This document shows, piece by piece, positions 1 to 6,281 of a stretch of DNA of 13,012 bases. A program made the translations under genes and the position numbers. Position 1 is the first letter of the stretch, and each line of letters starts with the position of its first letter. Origin of the DNA: JAYUDN01 sp043739785. GTDB lineage: Bacteria; Patescibacteriota; Gracilibacteria; BD1-5; UBA2023. The notes beneath the pieces were generated by a model. It was not told the DNA's origin, ran no database searches, and saw only the letters and a list, made by a program, of their open reading frames with translations. Location: positions 1 to 13,012 of the forward strand of contig JAYUDN010000017.1 in the NCBI GenBank assembly GCA_043739785.1, written 5' to 3'.

Positions 1-1
1 T

Positions 2-64
2 AAAGAAACAATTGAATTAGAAAAAGAACTTCTTATACTTCTTTATAAGTTTTACCAGAAATAA
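2..64 (+). CDS. C-terminal fragment of an unidentified protein (possible transposase) inside the left repeat
   Basis: An open frame enters from the left edge and ends at TAA 62-64. The visible 20 residues include the charged and hydrophobic stretch ETIELEKELLILLYKFYQK. The same tail is present in inverse orientation at the right edge. Because the repeated DNA ends shortly after the stop codon, the frame could be the tail of a transposase or another gene carried by a multicopy element. The fragment is too short to assign a family, and the partial codon at the edge prevents any statement about its beginning. Confidence 0.4.
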   Translation, partial: KETIELEKELLILLYKFYQK

Positions 65-97
65 TTACTTTTTAATATTTCTTCTGGTCTAGAGCCT
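5..97 (+). repeat. Left copy of a 93-bp terminal inverted repeat
   Basis: These bases are the exact reverse complement of 12920-13012, the other end of the window, with no mismatch over 93 bp; similarity stops abruptly past base 97. The repeat contains the last codons of an ORF entering from outside (stop TAA 62-64) and a hairpin, ACCAGAA (54-60) with TTCTGGT (82-88), around an AT-rich loop. The outer edge would begin AGGCTCTAGACC. A gene tail followed within about 35 bp by a sharp repeat boundary looks like the 3' end of an insertion sequence, but the element itself is not in the window, so its family is unknown. An assembly-derived fold-back is possible but less likely because the flanking genes differ. 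Confidence 0.9.
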
Positions 98-325
98 ATT
101 TTAATACTCCTTTCAATTATTCCATTCTTCTTTGTTAGTGAAAAATTTCTTGTAGAAAATCCTGTCGCAAATCCACTACCATTCTTTATGATACACTACT
201 TATGAGGAATAGTTGAAAACTATACTTCAAATTCAAAACTTATTATTGTTGGTAAAGTTTGAATATATATTTCTGGGTTATTCATATCGATACTTTTAGT
301 TCAGTTGTTACACTCTATTTTCTAA
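65..325 (+). CDS. 5'-truncated membrane protein of unknown function
   Basis: With TGA read as Gly, the frame is open from the stop at 62-64 to TAA 323-325 (86 codons). It has no ATG before an internal Met, and its first 11 codons lie inside the repeat, so the gene-specific part starts near base 97 and the original N-terminus seems to be missing. Two hydrophobic segments are visible, PILILLSIIPFFFV near the start and a longer one near the end (IYISGLFISILLVQLL), separated by a polar stretch. Two TGA codons fall in this frame, one after Tyr-Leu and one after Lys-Val. I do not recognise a family. The opposite strand has a frame broken by two TAG codons and is less convincing. It may be a remnant cut by insertion of the repeat. 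Confidence 0.5.
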
Positions 326-354
326 AGATAGTTTTTTAAGAGTCTAAAATAGGA

Positions 355-383
355 GATTTTTCTTTTCTCTTGTCTTTATAGAG
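355..383 (+). repeat. Partial copy of the recurrent terminator-tail sequence
   Basis: The bases from 355 match 1657-1683 at 25 of 27 positions; both begin GATTTTTCTTTTCTCTTG. A shorter match is seen after 858. At the two other sites this T-rich tail follows a GC hairpin directly behind a stop codon; here no good hairpin precedes it, so this copy is either a decayed terminator or a fragment of the same repeat. Confidence 0.5.
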
Positions 384-411
384 TAAAAAGATGACCTGTG
401 GGATGAATTAT

Positions 412-438
412 TTGATTTCTCACTTTTTCAGATATAAT
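412..438 (+). promoter_or_regulatory. Promoter of the antitoxin-toxin pair, leaderless geometry
   Basis: TTGATT at 412-417 is followed after 15 nt by a perfect TATAAT at 433-438. Only 6 nt separate the -10 box from the ATG at 445, so transcription would begin at or within a base or two of the start codon. No Shine-Dalgarno sequence could fit in such a transcript. The spacer is shorter than the usual 16-18 nt, so the -35 assignment is weaker than the -10. Confidence 0.6.
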
Positions 439-444
439 ACATCT

Positions 445-588
445 ATGCAAGAAGAAACACTTACATTCGAGGAAATCCAAGAACTCCGCTTTCGTCGAGA
501 AAATGGAGAGTATGTCCCAGCAGAGGTGATGGAAGCATATTTTACTATAAAAAGTTTCCTCGAAACTAAAGATGTCACAAAAGTATAG
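445..588 (+). CDS. Small antitoxin-like protein upstream of a RelE-type toxin
   Basis: This 47-residue acidic protein starts MQEETLTFEEIQELRFRREN and ends at TAG 586-588. An in-frame ATG exists upstream at 391, but it lies before the promoter, so 445 is preferred. The gene overlaps the toxin frame that starts at 572 by 17 bp, the tight coupling normal for toxin-antitoxin operons, in which the first protein binds and neutralises the second and often represses the promoter. No DNA-binding domain is recognisable at this size, and the antitoxin role is inferred from position, size and charge only. It contains no UGA codon. Since the toxin is interrupted, the antitoxin may now be an orphan. Confidence 0.65.
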   Translation: MQEETLTFEEIQELRFRRENGEYVPAEVMEAYFTIKSFLETKDVTKV

Positions 589-838
589 AGTCATCTATGA
601 AAAACGGGTAGCAAAAGATATGGACAAGATTCCTCACCATGACGTAGTGAGAATTGTCGAGAAAATTCACGCTCTCGCAAGAGAAGAAGAGGGGCTCGAT
701 ATCAAGAAACTGAAATAATATGTCGATAATCTCTATAGACTCAGAGTAGGAGATTATCGTGTGATTTATGAAAAAAGAGGTGATGAACTCATCATACTCA
801 TATTCGAAATTTGACATAGGAAAGATATCTACAAATAA
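572..838 (+). pseudogene. RelE/ParE-superfamily toxin interrupted by one TAA
   Basis: Read with TGA as Gly, the frame from ATG 572 to TAA 836-838 encodes 88 codons with the RelE layout: an N-terminal strand, two helices, then LYRLRVGDYRVIYEKRGDE and a C-terminal IGHRKDIYK, where the Gly of IGHRKD is a TGA codon. RelE toxins are ribosome-dependent mRNA endonucleases. One in-frame TAA at 716-718 follows the KKLK segment, where homologues usually have Gly (KKLKG). TAA differs from this lineage's Gly codon TGA by one transition, so a single mutation explains the loss. The 48-residue product would lack the active-site arginines and the C-terminal His/Tyr region and should be inactive. A sequencing variant or strain polymorphism is the main alternative. 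Confidence 0.85.
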
Positions 839-869
839 ATCCACCTTCCCTCGGGTAGATTTTTCTTTT
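837..869 (+). terminator. Intrinsic terminator after the relE-like gene
   Basis: The arms AAATCCACCT (837-846) and GGGTAGATTT (853-862) pair around the loop TCCCTC with one mismatch and one wobble, and a T-rich tract follows (TTTTCTTTTC). The hairpin overlaps the stop codon. The same loop and arms recur at 1636-1661 in perfect form. Confidence 0.75.
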
Positions 870-898
870 CTCGATCTAAGGAAGAGAAGTGGAAATAT

Positions 899-928
899 TT
901 GACATTATATATTTTTTTGTATTATAAA
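899..928 (+). promoter_or_regulatory. Promoter of the 233-residue protein gene, leaderless geometry
   Basis: A consensus TTGACA lies at 899-904 and TATAAA at 923-928 (18-nt spacer). The ATG follows at 936, 7 nt after the -10 box. A perfect TATAAT at 929-934 is too close to the ATG to be used with this start. No Shine-Dalgarno motif is present. Confidence 0.65.
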
Positions 929-935
929 TATAATT

Positions 936-1637
936 ATGGATTTAACAACACCGGAACATCTCAATTTTGCTGATAGTCTTTTTTTGCCAATATGAGCTAT
1001 TCTTATGGCAGATAAATCTCAATATTTTACACGTCAAGCTATCCTGGAAATTCTCCAATCTTGATGGGTGAAATGAGAAGATGCCTGACTTGGTAACACT
1101 TGGAAGTCTTGATGGTCAGATTTTGAAATTAGTGAGATTGAAAAAGAACAATTGGTCTATGTCTTACTGTCAACACTGGTGAAAACAGAAATTATTCTCT
1201 GCAAATCTGCCCATCAAGCTCAATGAAAATGATCAAAAGAAATCTTTTATTGAGAAGCTGAAATTCAAAATAAAGAAGAACTAGAAAGAAAACTAAAATG
1301 ATGAGAGAAATGAGATAATACACTCGACTACTTGAGAGCACAAACAATTCTCGATGAGTTTTTATTTTTAATACAAAAAGACCTCATAACTCTACGATGA
1401 AAACCAAAGCTGATGCTTGAATATCTTTCTCAATATGGTACAAGTGTGCAAGTAAATGGTGCATTTTTAAAGTGAATTGGCGTAAAACCGAAATTGACAC
1501 TTAACTGAGTTCCCATAAAACCTGATGTTCCATTTCTCATGCAGTTAGCTGCCTATCGATTCCATAAAATGGTACCACACGATGTAATAAGAAGAAAGTA
1601 TTTGGAGTTGATTCCATCTTACTGAGTTATGCAATAA
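936..1637 (+). CDS. Unknown 233-residue protein, very rich in UGA-glycine
   Basis: Under the standard code this stretch looks empty, but with TGA as Gly a single frame runs from ATG 936 to TAA 1635-1637. It encodes 233 residues, beginning MDLTTPEHLNFADSLFLPIG. I count 15 TGA codons against only 4 GGN codons for glycine, the highest UGA share in the window. The N-terminal half is predicted to be helical with SGW and KGED turns, the middle (residues about 95-130) is charged and lysine/glutamate rich, and the C-terminal part contains KPKLTLNGVPIKPDVPF. No signal peptide, membrane segment or recognised motif is visible. It has its own promoter and terminator, so it is probably a single-gene transcription unit. 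Function unknown; soluble cytoplasmic protein most likely. Confidence 0.85.
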
Positions 1638-1670
1638 ATCCACCCTCCCTCGGGTGGATTTTTCTTTTCT
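1636..1670 (+). terminator. Strong intrinsic terminator after the 233-residue gene
   Basis: A perfect 10-bp stem, AAATCCACCC (1636-1645) with GGGTGGATTT (1652-1661), encloses the loop TCCCTC and runs into a T-rich tract (TTTTTCTTTTCT). It starts inside the stop codon. It is the best copy of a hairpin seen also at 837-862 and, degraded, at 2347-2372. Confidence 0.85.
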
Positions 1671-1713
1671 CTTGGCTCTATAGTCTACAGAAGTAAAATC
1701 AATGATTATTTAT

Positions 1714-1752
1714 TTGACAATACTATAATTTATGTAATATAAAATATATAAT
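1714..1752 (+). promoter_or_regulatory. Promoter region of the methyltransferase gene
   Basis: TTGACA at 1714-1719 pairs best with TATAAA at 1738-1743 (18-nt spacer). A perfect TATAAT at 1747-1752 is also present, 11 nt before the ATG at 1764. The very AT-rich stretch offers several overlapping -10 candidates, so the exact start site is uncertain; any of them gives a very short leader without a Shine-Dalgarno site. Confidence 0.55.
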
Positions 1753-1763
1753 TTATATCTATC

Positions 1764-2345
1764 ATGACTGACGTAGGATATTGGAGAAATACCGATAGCG
1801 TAAGGAGTTGGCCTGAAGAGTGCTGATTCGATCTTCTTTGGAGTGGTAGTGATAGTCTGGGGCCGAAACTCATCGCTGAAACCAGTAAAAAGGGAATGGC
1901 GGTACTAGACCTCTGATGTGGAGATGGGAGGCTCATTCCTAGTTTAGTGAGAGATGATGGAGAGTATACTGGCGTAGATAATTGTATGCTCCTCGATGAG
2001 GCTATGAGGAAGTATCCATCATCTCCTGGAGCGAGACGCACCTTCCATAAAAGAGACCTACTCGACTGATTGGGATTCTTATGAGATCAGGAATTTGATT
2101 GTATTGTAGCTGCATATTGTCTCCACTTTATATCCGAGTATGATCAATTTCCGCGTCTATTAGAAGACATAAAAGCAAGGGTGAAACCATGAGGATCTTT
2201 CGTATATGTATGATATGATCAACATCAATCATTGATGACAAGACTAGAAAACGAATTTGGAACCAGGGAATTCGATCAAGAAGAGACAGACATAGACTCT
2301 ATTTTTCAGAGCATATATATAAAATGGATAAAGGCTATTTCATAA
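1764..2345 (+). CDS. Class I SAM-dependent methyltransferase, 193 residues
   Basis: The frame from ATG 1764 to TAA 2343-2345 encodes a small Rossmann-fold methyltransferase. Motif I is VLDLGCGDGRLIPSL at residues 47-61, with the first Gly of the SAM-binding GxGxG written as TGA. An acidic motif II follows in EYTGVDNCM. The motif IV region is FDCIVAAYCLHFI and the post-motif is RVKPGGSFVYV, again with a UGA glycine. This is the arrangement of the UbiE/Methyltransf_11 type. The substrate cannot be deduced, because the C-terminal part is short and has no extra domain. Six of about 18 glycines are UGA. The gene has its own promoter and faces the convergent DUF378 gene, so no operon partner suggests a pathway. 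Confidence 0.9.
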
Positions 2346-2346
2346 C

Positions 2347-2399
2347 ATTTCCATCCTTCTTCGGGTAGATTTATATTTTCCCAAGGCAGCAATTGGGAA
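2347..2399 (+). terminator. Two hairpins between convergent genes
   Basis: The first hairpin (2347-2372) is a degraded copy of the TCCACCC/GGGTGGA family with loop TTCTTC, followed by an AT-rich stretch. The second is a perfect 7-bp inverted repeat, TTCCCAA (2378-2384) with TTGGGAA (2393-2399), loop of 8. They lie between the methyltransferase stop (2345) and the stop of the minus-strand DUF378 gene (2409), where termination from both sides is expected. Neither has a clean T-tract, so efficiency is doubtful. Confidence 0.45.
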
Positions 2400-2406
2400 G
2401 AATGTA

Positions 2407-2652
2407 TTAATTATGTGTCTCATCACACATGGAACATGACGACTGGAAGAGCATCACGATAGCCGAGATCCCCACGAGGAGGTAGACCAATCGTTCGACC
2501 ATCGGCCAGGTACCGAGAAGTATATTCACGATATTGAGATTCATACCCGCGTATCATCCGATAGCGACGAGTCACCAATTGATTGCGCCGACTAAGACCA
2601 GGATATATGCTAAGAGATGAAGCCCACAGAGTTTACTGACGATATTGGCCAT
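2407..2652 (-). CDS. DUF378-family small membrane protein, copy 1
   Basis: On the minus strand, ATG at 2652 to TAA at 2407 encodes 81 residues with TGA as Gly. The core LAYILVLVGAINWGLVAIGG followed by NIVNILLGTWPMVERLVYLLVGISAIVMLF is typical of the DUF378 family: two transmembrane helices with the signature G-A-x-N-W-G-L at the end of helix 1 and a V-Y-x-L-V-G helix 2. The Gly of NWG is UGA. An in-frame upstream Met exists at 2766, but alignment with the paralogue at 4723-4962 places both NW motifs at residue 25-26 from the chosen Met, fixing this start. Cysteines sit just outside both helices (KLCGLH near the N-terminus, SSCSMC at the C-terminus). The family's function is unknown; the product is predicted to be in the inner membrane. 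Confidence 0.9.
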
Positions 2653-2680
2653 AAGGTAAAAGTAAGAAAGTAAGAACGAC

Positions 2681-2711
2681 TTTATACTAGATATATCGAT
2701 ACGAGTATCAA
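2681..2711 (-). promoter_or_regulatory. Candidate promoter of DUF378 copy 1
   Basis: On the minus strand TTGATA (plus 2706-2711) and TATAAA (plus 2681-2686) are 19 nt apart, giving a pyrimidine-rich leader of roughly 20 nt before the ATG at 2652. The leader has no Shine-Dalgarno site. The -10 to ATG distance (28 nt) is close to that of the second DUF378 copy (30 nt) and unlike the leaderless genes nearby. Confidence 0.4.
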
Positions 2712-2927
2712 AGACATATTCAAGACAAAGTATGCGCATGGGGCTGTTTTTATTCGGTGTAATCATATTTTCTTAGCGATGACGATATAATTGGAAGCGA
2801 TAGAAGAAAGACTATCATCGATTAAAGAATAAGGTTTTCAAGACAAAAAAAGTACTATGCCTTCGGGTATCAAAAAATTCCTATCACGGCTTAAAAGAAT
2901 GAAGAACTATTTGCATTTCATCACTAT

Positions 2928-2955
2928 TTGACGATACTTTCACAGAGCTTATTCT
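2928..2955 (+). promoter_or_regulatory. Candidate promoter of the NlpC/P60 gene
   Basis: TTGACG (2928-2933) and TATTCT (2950-2955) are 16 nt apart, and the ATG lies 12 nt further at 2968, giving a leader of only about six bases. A second overlapping pair, TTGCAT (2911-2916) and GATACT (2933-2938), is possible. Confidence 0.45.
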
Positions 2956-2967
2956 TAAAAAATTTAT

Positions 2968-3957
2968 ATGAAAATTCGTCTTATTTTTCTAACTATTGTG
3001 ACTCTAGCACTAAGTGTCTGAAGTATCAGGGCGAGTGAAGCACTGAAGCCAATTTCTCTGTCAGTACTCCAGTCTGAAGCGACGACACTTAACCAGGAAA
3101 TCGCGAGTGGGAGTCTGAGTCTCTCAGCTTGGAGTCGATCCTATACTCCGATGTTCTACCTCGAGGACTTTCCTCGATATTTCGGATGAGGTACGGGTGG
3201 AGCCCTCATCCTCGATGACTGGGCACAGATAGATCCGACTGAGACTATCCTCTTTCCGAAATCGGCAATTGTCGTGAAGAAGATCCTTCTAAAAAATGGA
3301 TATACCCTCCTCGAAGTGACCAGTACAGAGTATCCCTATGATAGTGATCCTCACTATATCGACGCACGATTTATCCAAGTATATAAGACTGTTTCGCCTC
3401 TAAAAGAAAGGGCAATCACACTCCCAAGTCAGTGACAAATCATAAAACGTCTCAGGTCGCAAGTCGGAAAACCGTACGTCTGGTGAGGAAATGCTCTGGG
3501 ATGAGTACCGTATCTCGCGGATATGTATACTCATCCAATCCTGGATACAGCTATGGAGTCAAAATGGATCCTCGATGGCTGGGACTGCTCTGGAATCCTC
3601 TACTGGGCAACCGATGGATACACTCCGAGAAACACCAGTAAACTTATCACATTCTGAACTGGACTCGAGATAGCCGGGAAGTCCATAACAGAAATCGCAT
3701 CCCTTCTCAAACCACTCGATATCATCGTCTGGAAATGACACAACATGATCGTGATCGACCAGAAGCATATCCTCGAGAGCACCGTGAACTTCACTGGATC
3801 TTGAAACTATTCAGAGCCGAATGGCGTTCGTATAAGACCAATCGAAGATGCGCTCCAGGAAATATCAGAAGTAAAAAATAGAGTCTGAGTGAACAATTAC
3901 GAGGATAGTGTTCCGGATGGGAAAAAGAAATTTGTCATACGTCGATGGTACAGATAA
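2968..3957 (+). CDS. Secreted NlpC/P60-family peptidase, 329 residues
   Basis: With TGA as Gly one frame runs from ATG 2968 to TAA 3955-3957. Residues 1-22 form a signal peptide (MKIRLIFLTIVTLALSVGS, cleavage probably after Arg-Ala), so the protein should act outside the inner membrane on the peptidoglycan. Residues 23-155 are an unassigned extracytoplasmic region. The C-terminal half is an NlpC/P60 cysteine-peptidase fold: QVGKPYVWGGN at 165-175, catalytic Cys207 in GWDCSG, and catalytic His258 in WKGHNMIVID. Members cleave gamma-D-Glu-diamino-acid or related bonds in cell-wall peptides. An insertion between the WGGN motif and the catalytic Cys (residues 176-204) is longer than usual. Nine of about 26 glycines are UGA, including conserved ones. 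A cell-wall remodelling or prey/host-attack role is possible but not shown. Confidence 0.88.
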
Positions 3958-4042
3958 TCCTTCAGTCATTTCACTGGTAGAGCAGTTATACATATTCAAT
4001 ACTATTTATTCCAAGTTCCACTTTCCCTTTTCGATACTTCAC

Positions 4043-4666
4043 ATGCGTACCCTGTGACATCATCGACTCCCGCCAGAAGATATGAAACTCAGGGATGAGA
4101 TACAAAGATTTCTCGTATCAGAAAATGTACTTCCAATTCTCAAAAAGTATTCACGATGAATTATCGAAGAGGCTCGTAGAAGGCTCATAAGAGAGAATAT
4201 TCCTATAGATAAAACGCAGCTACGACTCAGAATACTTGATCAAATAATCGATATAATGAATTGAGAAGTTTGTCTCACAAGAAATTATAGTCAAGATCTA
4301 AAAAATGGTATCGGAACGATGATACGCATACTCATAGGTATAGCTTTTTCTACTAAGGCCCCTACTGATTCAAAAGCAATCGAAGAGCTCTTGATAAAAG
4401 TTTGGATGAAACAACTTCGAAAGGACATATTTCCTAATAGTAGGAATGGAACTATTTTGATAGAAAAATATTGTAAACTCGTTGATACGCTCCTTTCTGA
4501 ACCATGAAATCCTGAATACTTCGATGCATCGAGAGAGAAAAGGGTTTGTCCAGCAAGACTCATCCCGATTTGACGTGATTTTGTAAGGTATATCATCGGA
4601 CTCACATGGTCAGCTTTCGAGTGGGATGTGGAGAAACAAGAAATCATCCATAAGGAATGGTCGTAG
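4043..4666 (+). CDS. Unknown 207-residue protein
   Basis: The frame from ATG 4043 to TAG 4664-4666 is continuous only with TGA as Gly (five codons). A later Met at 4082 (MKLRDEIQRFLVSEN) is an alternative start. The N-terminal 75 residues look like a basic, helical bundle (KKYSRGIIEEARRRLIRENI), the middle has a hydrophobic stretch (IGTMIRILIGIAF) that may be a buried helix rather than a membrane segment, and the C-terminal part contains FDASREKRVCPARLIP and ends in a Trp-rich segment. No catalytic motif is recognised. The order of elements in the first 60 residues resembles the N-terminal domain of SelA, but the SelA catalytic domain is absent, so I do not propose that. It faces the convergent DUF378 copy 2 with a 56-bp gap. 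Confidence 0.75.
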
Positions 4667-4722
4667 AAAACAACCAAAAAAACCCGTCTCAAGAAAGAGA
4701 AGGATAGATTCTAATAGGTTTC

Positions 4723-4962
4723 CTATTTCTTACAGTGACTACAAGAGCTCTGGAAGAGCATAGCCACTGCCGAGAGGCCTACGAGGGCATATACCACATT
4801 CTCGACAAGTGGCCAGCTTCCGAGGAGAAGATTCACCAGATTGAGGTTCTTGCCTCAGAGGAAGTATCCGAGTGCAACGAGTCCCCAGTTCAACGCCCCG
4901 ACCAAAACTAATACGTACGCCACACCGTGGACGGAACAGCACTTTCCTGTAGTATTCATCAT
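4723..4962 (-). CDS. DUF378-family small membrane protein, copy 2
   Basis: On the minus strand ATG 4962 to TAG 4723 encodes 79 residues. The sequence VLVLVGALNWGLVALGYFLG, then LVNLLLGSWPLVENVVYALV and GLSAVAMLF, is the DUF378 pattern of two transmembrane helices. It aligns without gaps over the first 26 residues to copy 1 (NW at 25-26 in both) and the two are clearly paralogues. Only one Gly is UGA (FLGGKN), whereas in copy 1 the family-signature NWG Gly is UGA. The N-terminal KCCSVHG and C-terminal SSCSHCKK give a Cys/His set at both ends that parallels copy 1. A second Met follows directly (4959). Inner-membrane location is expected; function unknown. Confidence 0.9.
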
Positions 4963-4992
4963 ACAAAGGTAGTTAATGGATAAAGCTTCTTT

Positions 4993-5020
4993 ATTTTATA
5001 TGAATGAATGAAAGTGGCAA
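4993..5020 (-). promoter_or_regulatory. Candidate promoter of DUF378 copy 2
   Basis: On the minus strand TTGCCA (plus 5015-5020) and TAAAAT (plus 4993-4998) are separated by 16 nt; the ATG is 30 nt after the -10 box, giving a leader of about 23 nt without a Shine-Dalgarno site. Confidence 0.4.
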
Positions 5021-5081
5021 GAAAAAAAGATTGGAGTATTGTACAAAAATATGCACTATATAATTTTATTGATATTTGAGG

Positions 5082-5109
5082 TTGATATTTAGGATCTATT
5101 GTGTAAGAT
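5082..5109 (+). promoter_or_regulatory. Candidate promoter of the isochorismatase-like gene
   Basis: TTGATA (5082-5087) and TAAGAT (5104-5109) are 16 nt apart. Transcription would start near 5116, leaving a leader of about 17 nt to the ATG at 5133. This placement is a reason to reject the upstream TTG start at 5076. Confidence 0.45.
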
Positions 5110-5132
5110 TTTTCTTTCCTCAAGCAAACTCT

Positions 5133-5702
5133 ATGTCACGCGCTCTTATCCTCATCGATTTTATCAATGAATTCCTCCATCCCGAAGGAAAAGTAACTCC
5201 CCTTGGAATGGGAAAATTCGTCACAGAAAACCGTACTATAGCAAATGTCCGGAAACTCATCGATGTTTTTCGACAGCAACATGAGGAAGTCATCTGGGTG
5301 CATCTCGGTTTTCATTCGAACTATGATAATTGTTCGAAGATTTCTCCTCGATTCGCCAGTATACCTGAACTTAGAATCCTTCAGAAAGATACCTGGTCGA
5401 CTGCATTTCTCGATGAACTCGGATATGACCCGACAGAAAAGACGATTACTAAAACGCGAGTCAGTCCTTTTTATGAGACGGATCTCGAATCCTACTTGAG
5501 AGAGCAGGGGATTGAGGAAGTCGTGATCGCTGGAGTCGCGACCGACCTCGCCGTCTCGAGCATGACTGGCGAAGCCCATGACCGGGATTTCCGAGTGACC
5601 GTCATCGTCGATGCCTGTGGAACCACCTCACTCGAACACCATGAAGCAGCACTCATACGTATCGGGAAGCTTGCTCAGATCAAAAATACTCGAGATATAT
5701 AG
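5133..5702 (+). CDS. Isochorismatase/cysteine-hydrolase family protein lacking the catalytic Cys
   Basis: The 189-residue product has the isochorismatase-like fold: Asp9 in ALILIDFINEF, Lys107 in TITKTRVSPFYETDL, and the loop GVATDLAVSSMTGEAHDRDF. The family triad is Asp-Lys-Cys; nicotinamidases and related amidases use the Cys as nucleophile in a T-(D/N)-x-C-V motif. Here the corresponding residue is Ala140, so thioester chemistry should be impossible. True isochorismatases such as PhzD also lack this Cys and hydrolyse by acid catalysis with Asp, so an enzyme without amidase activity, or a binding protein, is plausible. The frame is open further upstream (TTG 5076), but ATG 5133 starts exactly at the usual N-terminal strand. 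It contains no UGA codon and ends at TAG 5700-5702. No neighbour indicates a pathway. Confidence 0.9.
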   Translation: MSRALILIDFINEFLHPEGKVTPLGMGKFVTENRTIANVRKLIDVFRQQHEEVIWVHLGFHSNYDNCSKISPRFASIPELRILQKDTWSTAFLDELGYDPTEKTITKTRVSPFYETDLESYLREQGIEEVVIAGVATDLAVSSMTGEAHDRDFRVTVIVDACGTTSLEHHEAALIRIGKLAQIKNTRDI

Positions 5703-5816
5703 ATTCATCGATACTCCAATCGGAAAGGTGTTTACGATATTTTACCAGTTTATCGGAACTTCATTTTTCGTATATAAGACCAGTCTCTTTATCGATTAGA
5801 ATAATTAGTCGAAAAA

Positions 5817-5845
5817 TTGCAAAAAAAGAGAGAATAGTGTAAAGT
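5817..5845 (+). promoter_or_regulatory. Promoter of the ion-channel gene, leaderless geometry
   Basis: TTGCAA (5817-5822) and TAAAGT (5840-5845) have an ideal 17-nt spacer. The ATG at 5852 lies 6 nt after the -10 box, predicting a leaderless transcript. Confidence 0.6.
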
Positions 5846-5851
5846 ATCACT

Positions 5852-6256
5852 ATGCTTCACATCCATCACAAACGACTCATTCTCATCGCCACTATTTTCC
5901 TCCTCTCTTGGCTTGTCGGAACATTTCTTATCCACTACTTTGAGCGGGCTCAGGGGTGGAGTTACTTCGATGCGTTCTATTTCACGGTGATTACGACCGC
6001 AACTATTGGATTCGGTGATCTCGTACCGCATACTGTCGAGGGGAAGATCCTCACGATGGGCTATGCGATCTTCTATGTCCCCCTGTTTCTCTACGCGATG
6101 ACGCTCATATTCCAGCTCAACTTCCAGAAAATACGAAAGCAAGAGGAGCTCCTGGAGAAAAATCTCCGAGATACTGAGTCTGATGTCAAAGAAATCATGC
6201 GTGATATGCCTATGCGTCGGGTCAAACGAAAAGTCCCTATAAAAAATCCAGTCTAA
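5852..6256 (+). CDS. Two-TM potassium channel subunit
   Basis: The 134-residue protein has transmembrane helix 1 at about 9-28, a pore helix at 37-50, the potassium selectivity filter T-I-G-F-G-D at 51-56 (within ITTATIGFGDLVP), helix 2 at about 66-88, and a charged coiled-coil tail (QKIRKQEELLEKNLRDTES) ending in a basic stretch. This is the Ion_trans_2 / KcsA-like minimal pore, assembled as a tetramer in the inner membrane to pass K+. No RCK/TrkA_N gating domain is attached, so gating would rest on the short cytoplasmic coil or on a separate partner. No UGA codons occur. The next gene begins 25 bp downstream on the same strand, so the two are probably co-transcribed. Confidence 0.93.
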   Translation: MLHIHHKRLILIATIFLLSWLVGTFLIHYFERAQGWSYFDAFYFTVITTATIGFGDLVPHTVEGKILTMGYAIFYVPLFLYAMTLIFQLNFQKIRKQEELLEKNLRDTESDVKEIMRDMPMRRVKRKVPIKNPV

Positions 6257-6281
6257 TTCCTATCCCTTCATTCCTTTTAGT

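Larger units (their letters stand above)
2653..2967. other. 315-bp divergent intergenic region
   Basis: The region separates DUF378 copy 1 (minus) from the NlpC/P60 gene (plus). Its left part is open in the DUF378 frame up to 2766 but is read here as leader. A small hairpin, ATGCC-TTCG-GGTAT (about 2861-2874), has a stable UUCG loop and is flanked by A-runs on the plus strand, so that it resembles a terminator only for minus-strand transcription, yet no minus-strand gene lies upstream. The right end carries the peptidase promoter. I find no convincing small gene or RNA. Confidence 0.5.

Noticed and set aside
53..280. Minus-strand coding frame at the left end (RSIKIGSRPEEILKSNYFW)
   Set aside because: That frame is broken by two TAG codons, whereas the plus strand gives one continuous hydrophobic frame with TGA as Gly.
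325..2410. Integron-like cassette array (same-strand small genes separated by a repeat)
   Set aside because: The repeats form terminator hairpins, lack attC core sites of the GTTRRRY type, each gene has its own promoter, and no integrase is present.
4043..4300. SelA-like N-terminal domain in the 207-residue protein
   Set aside because: Only a general helical pattern resembles SelA; the catalytic PLP domain and its motifs are absent, and UGA is glycine rather than selenocysteine here.
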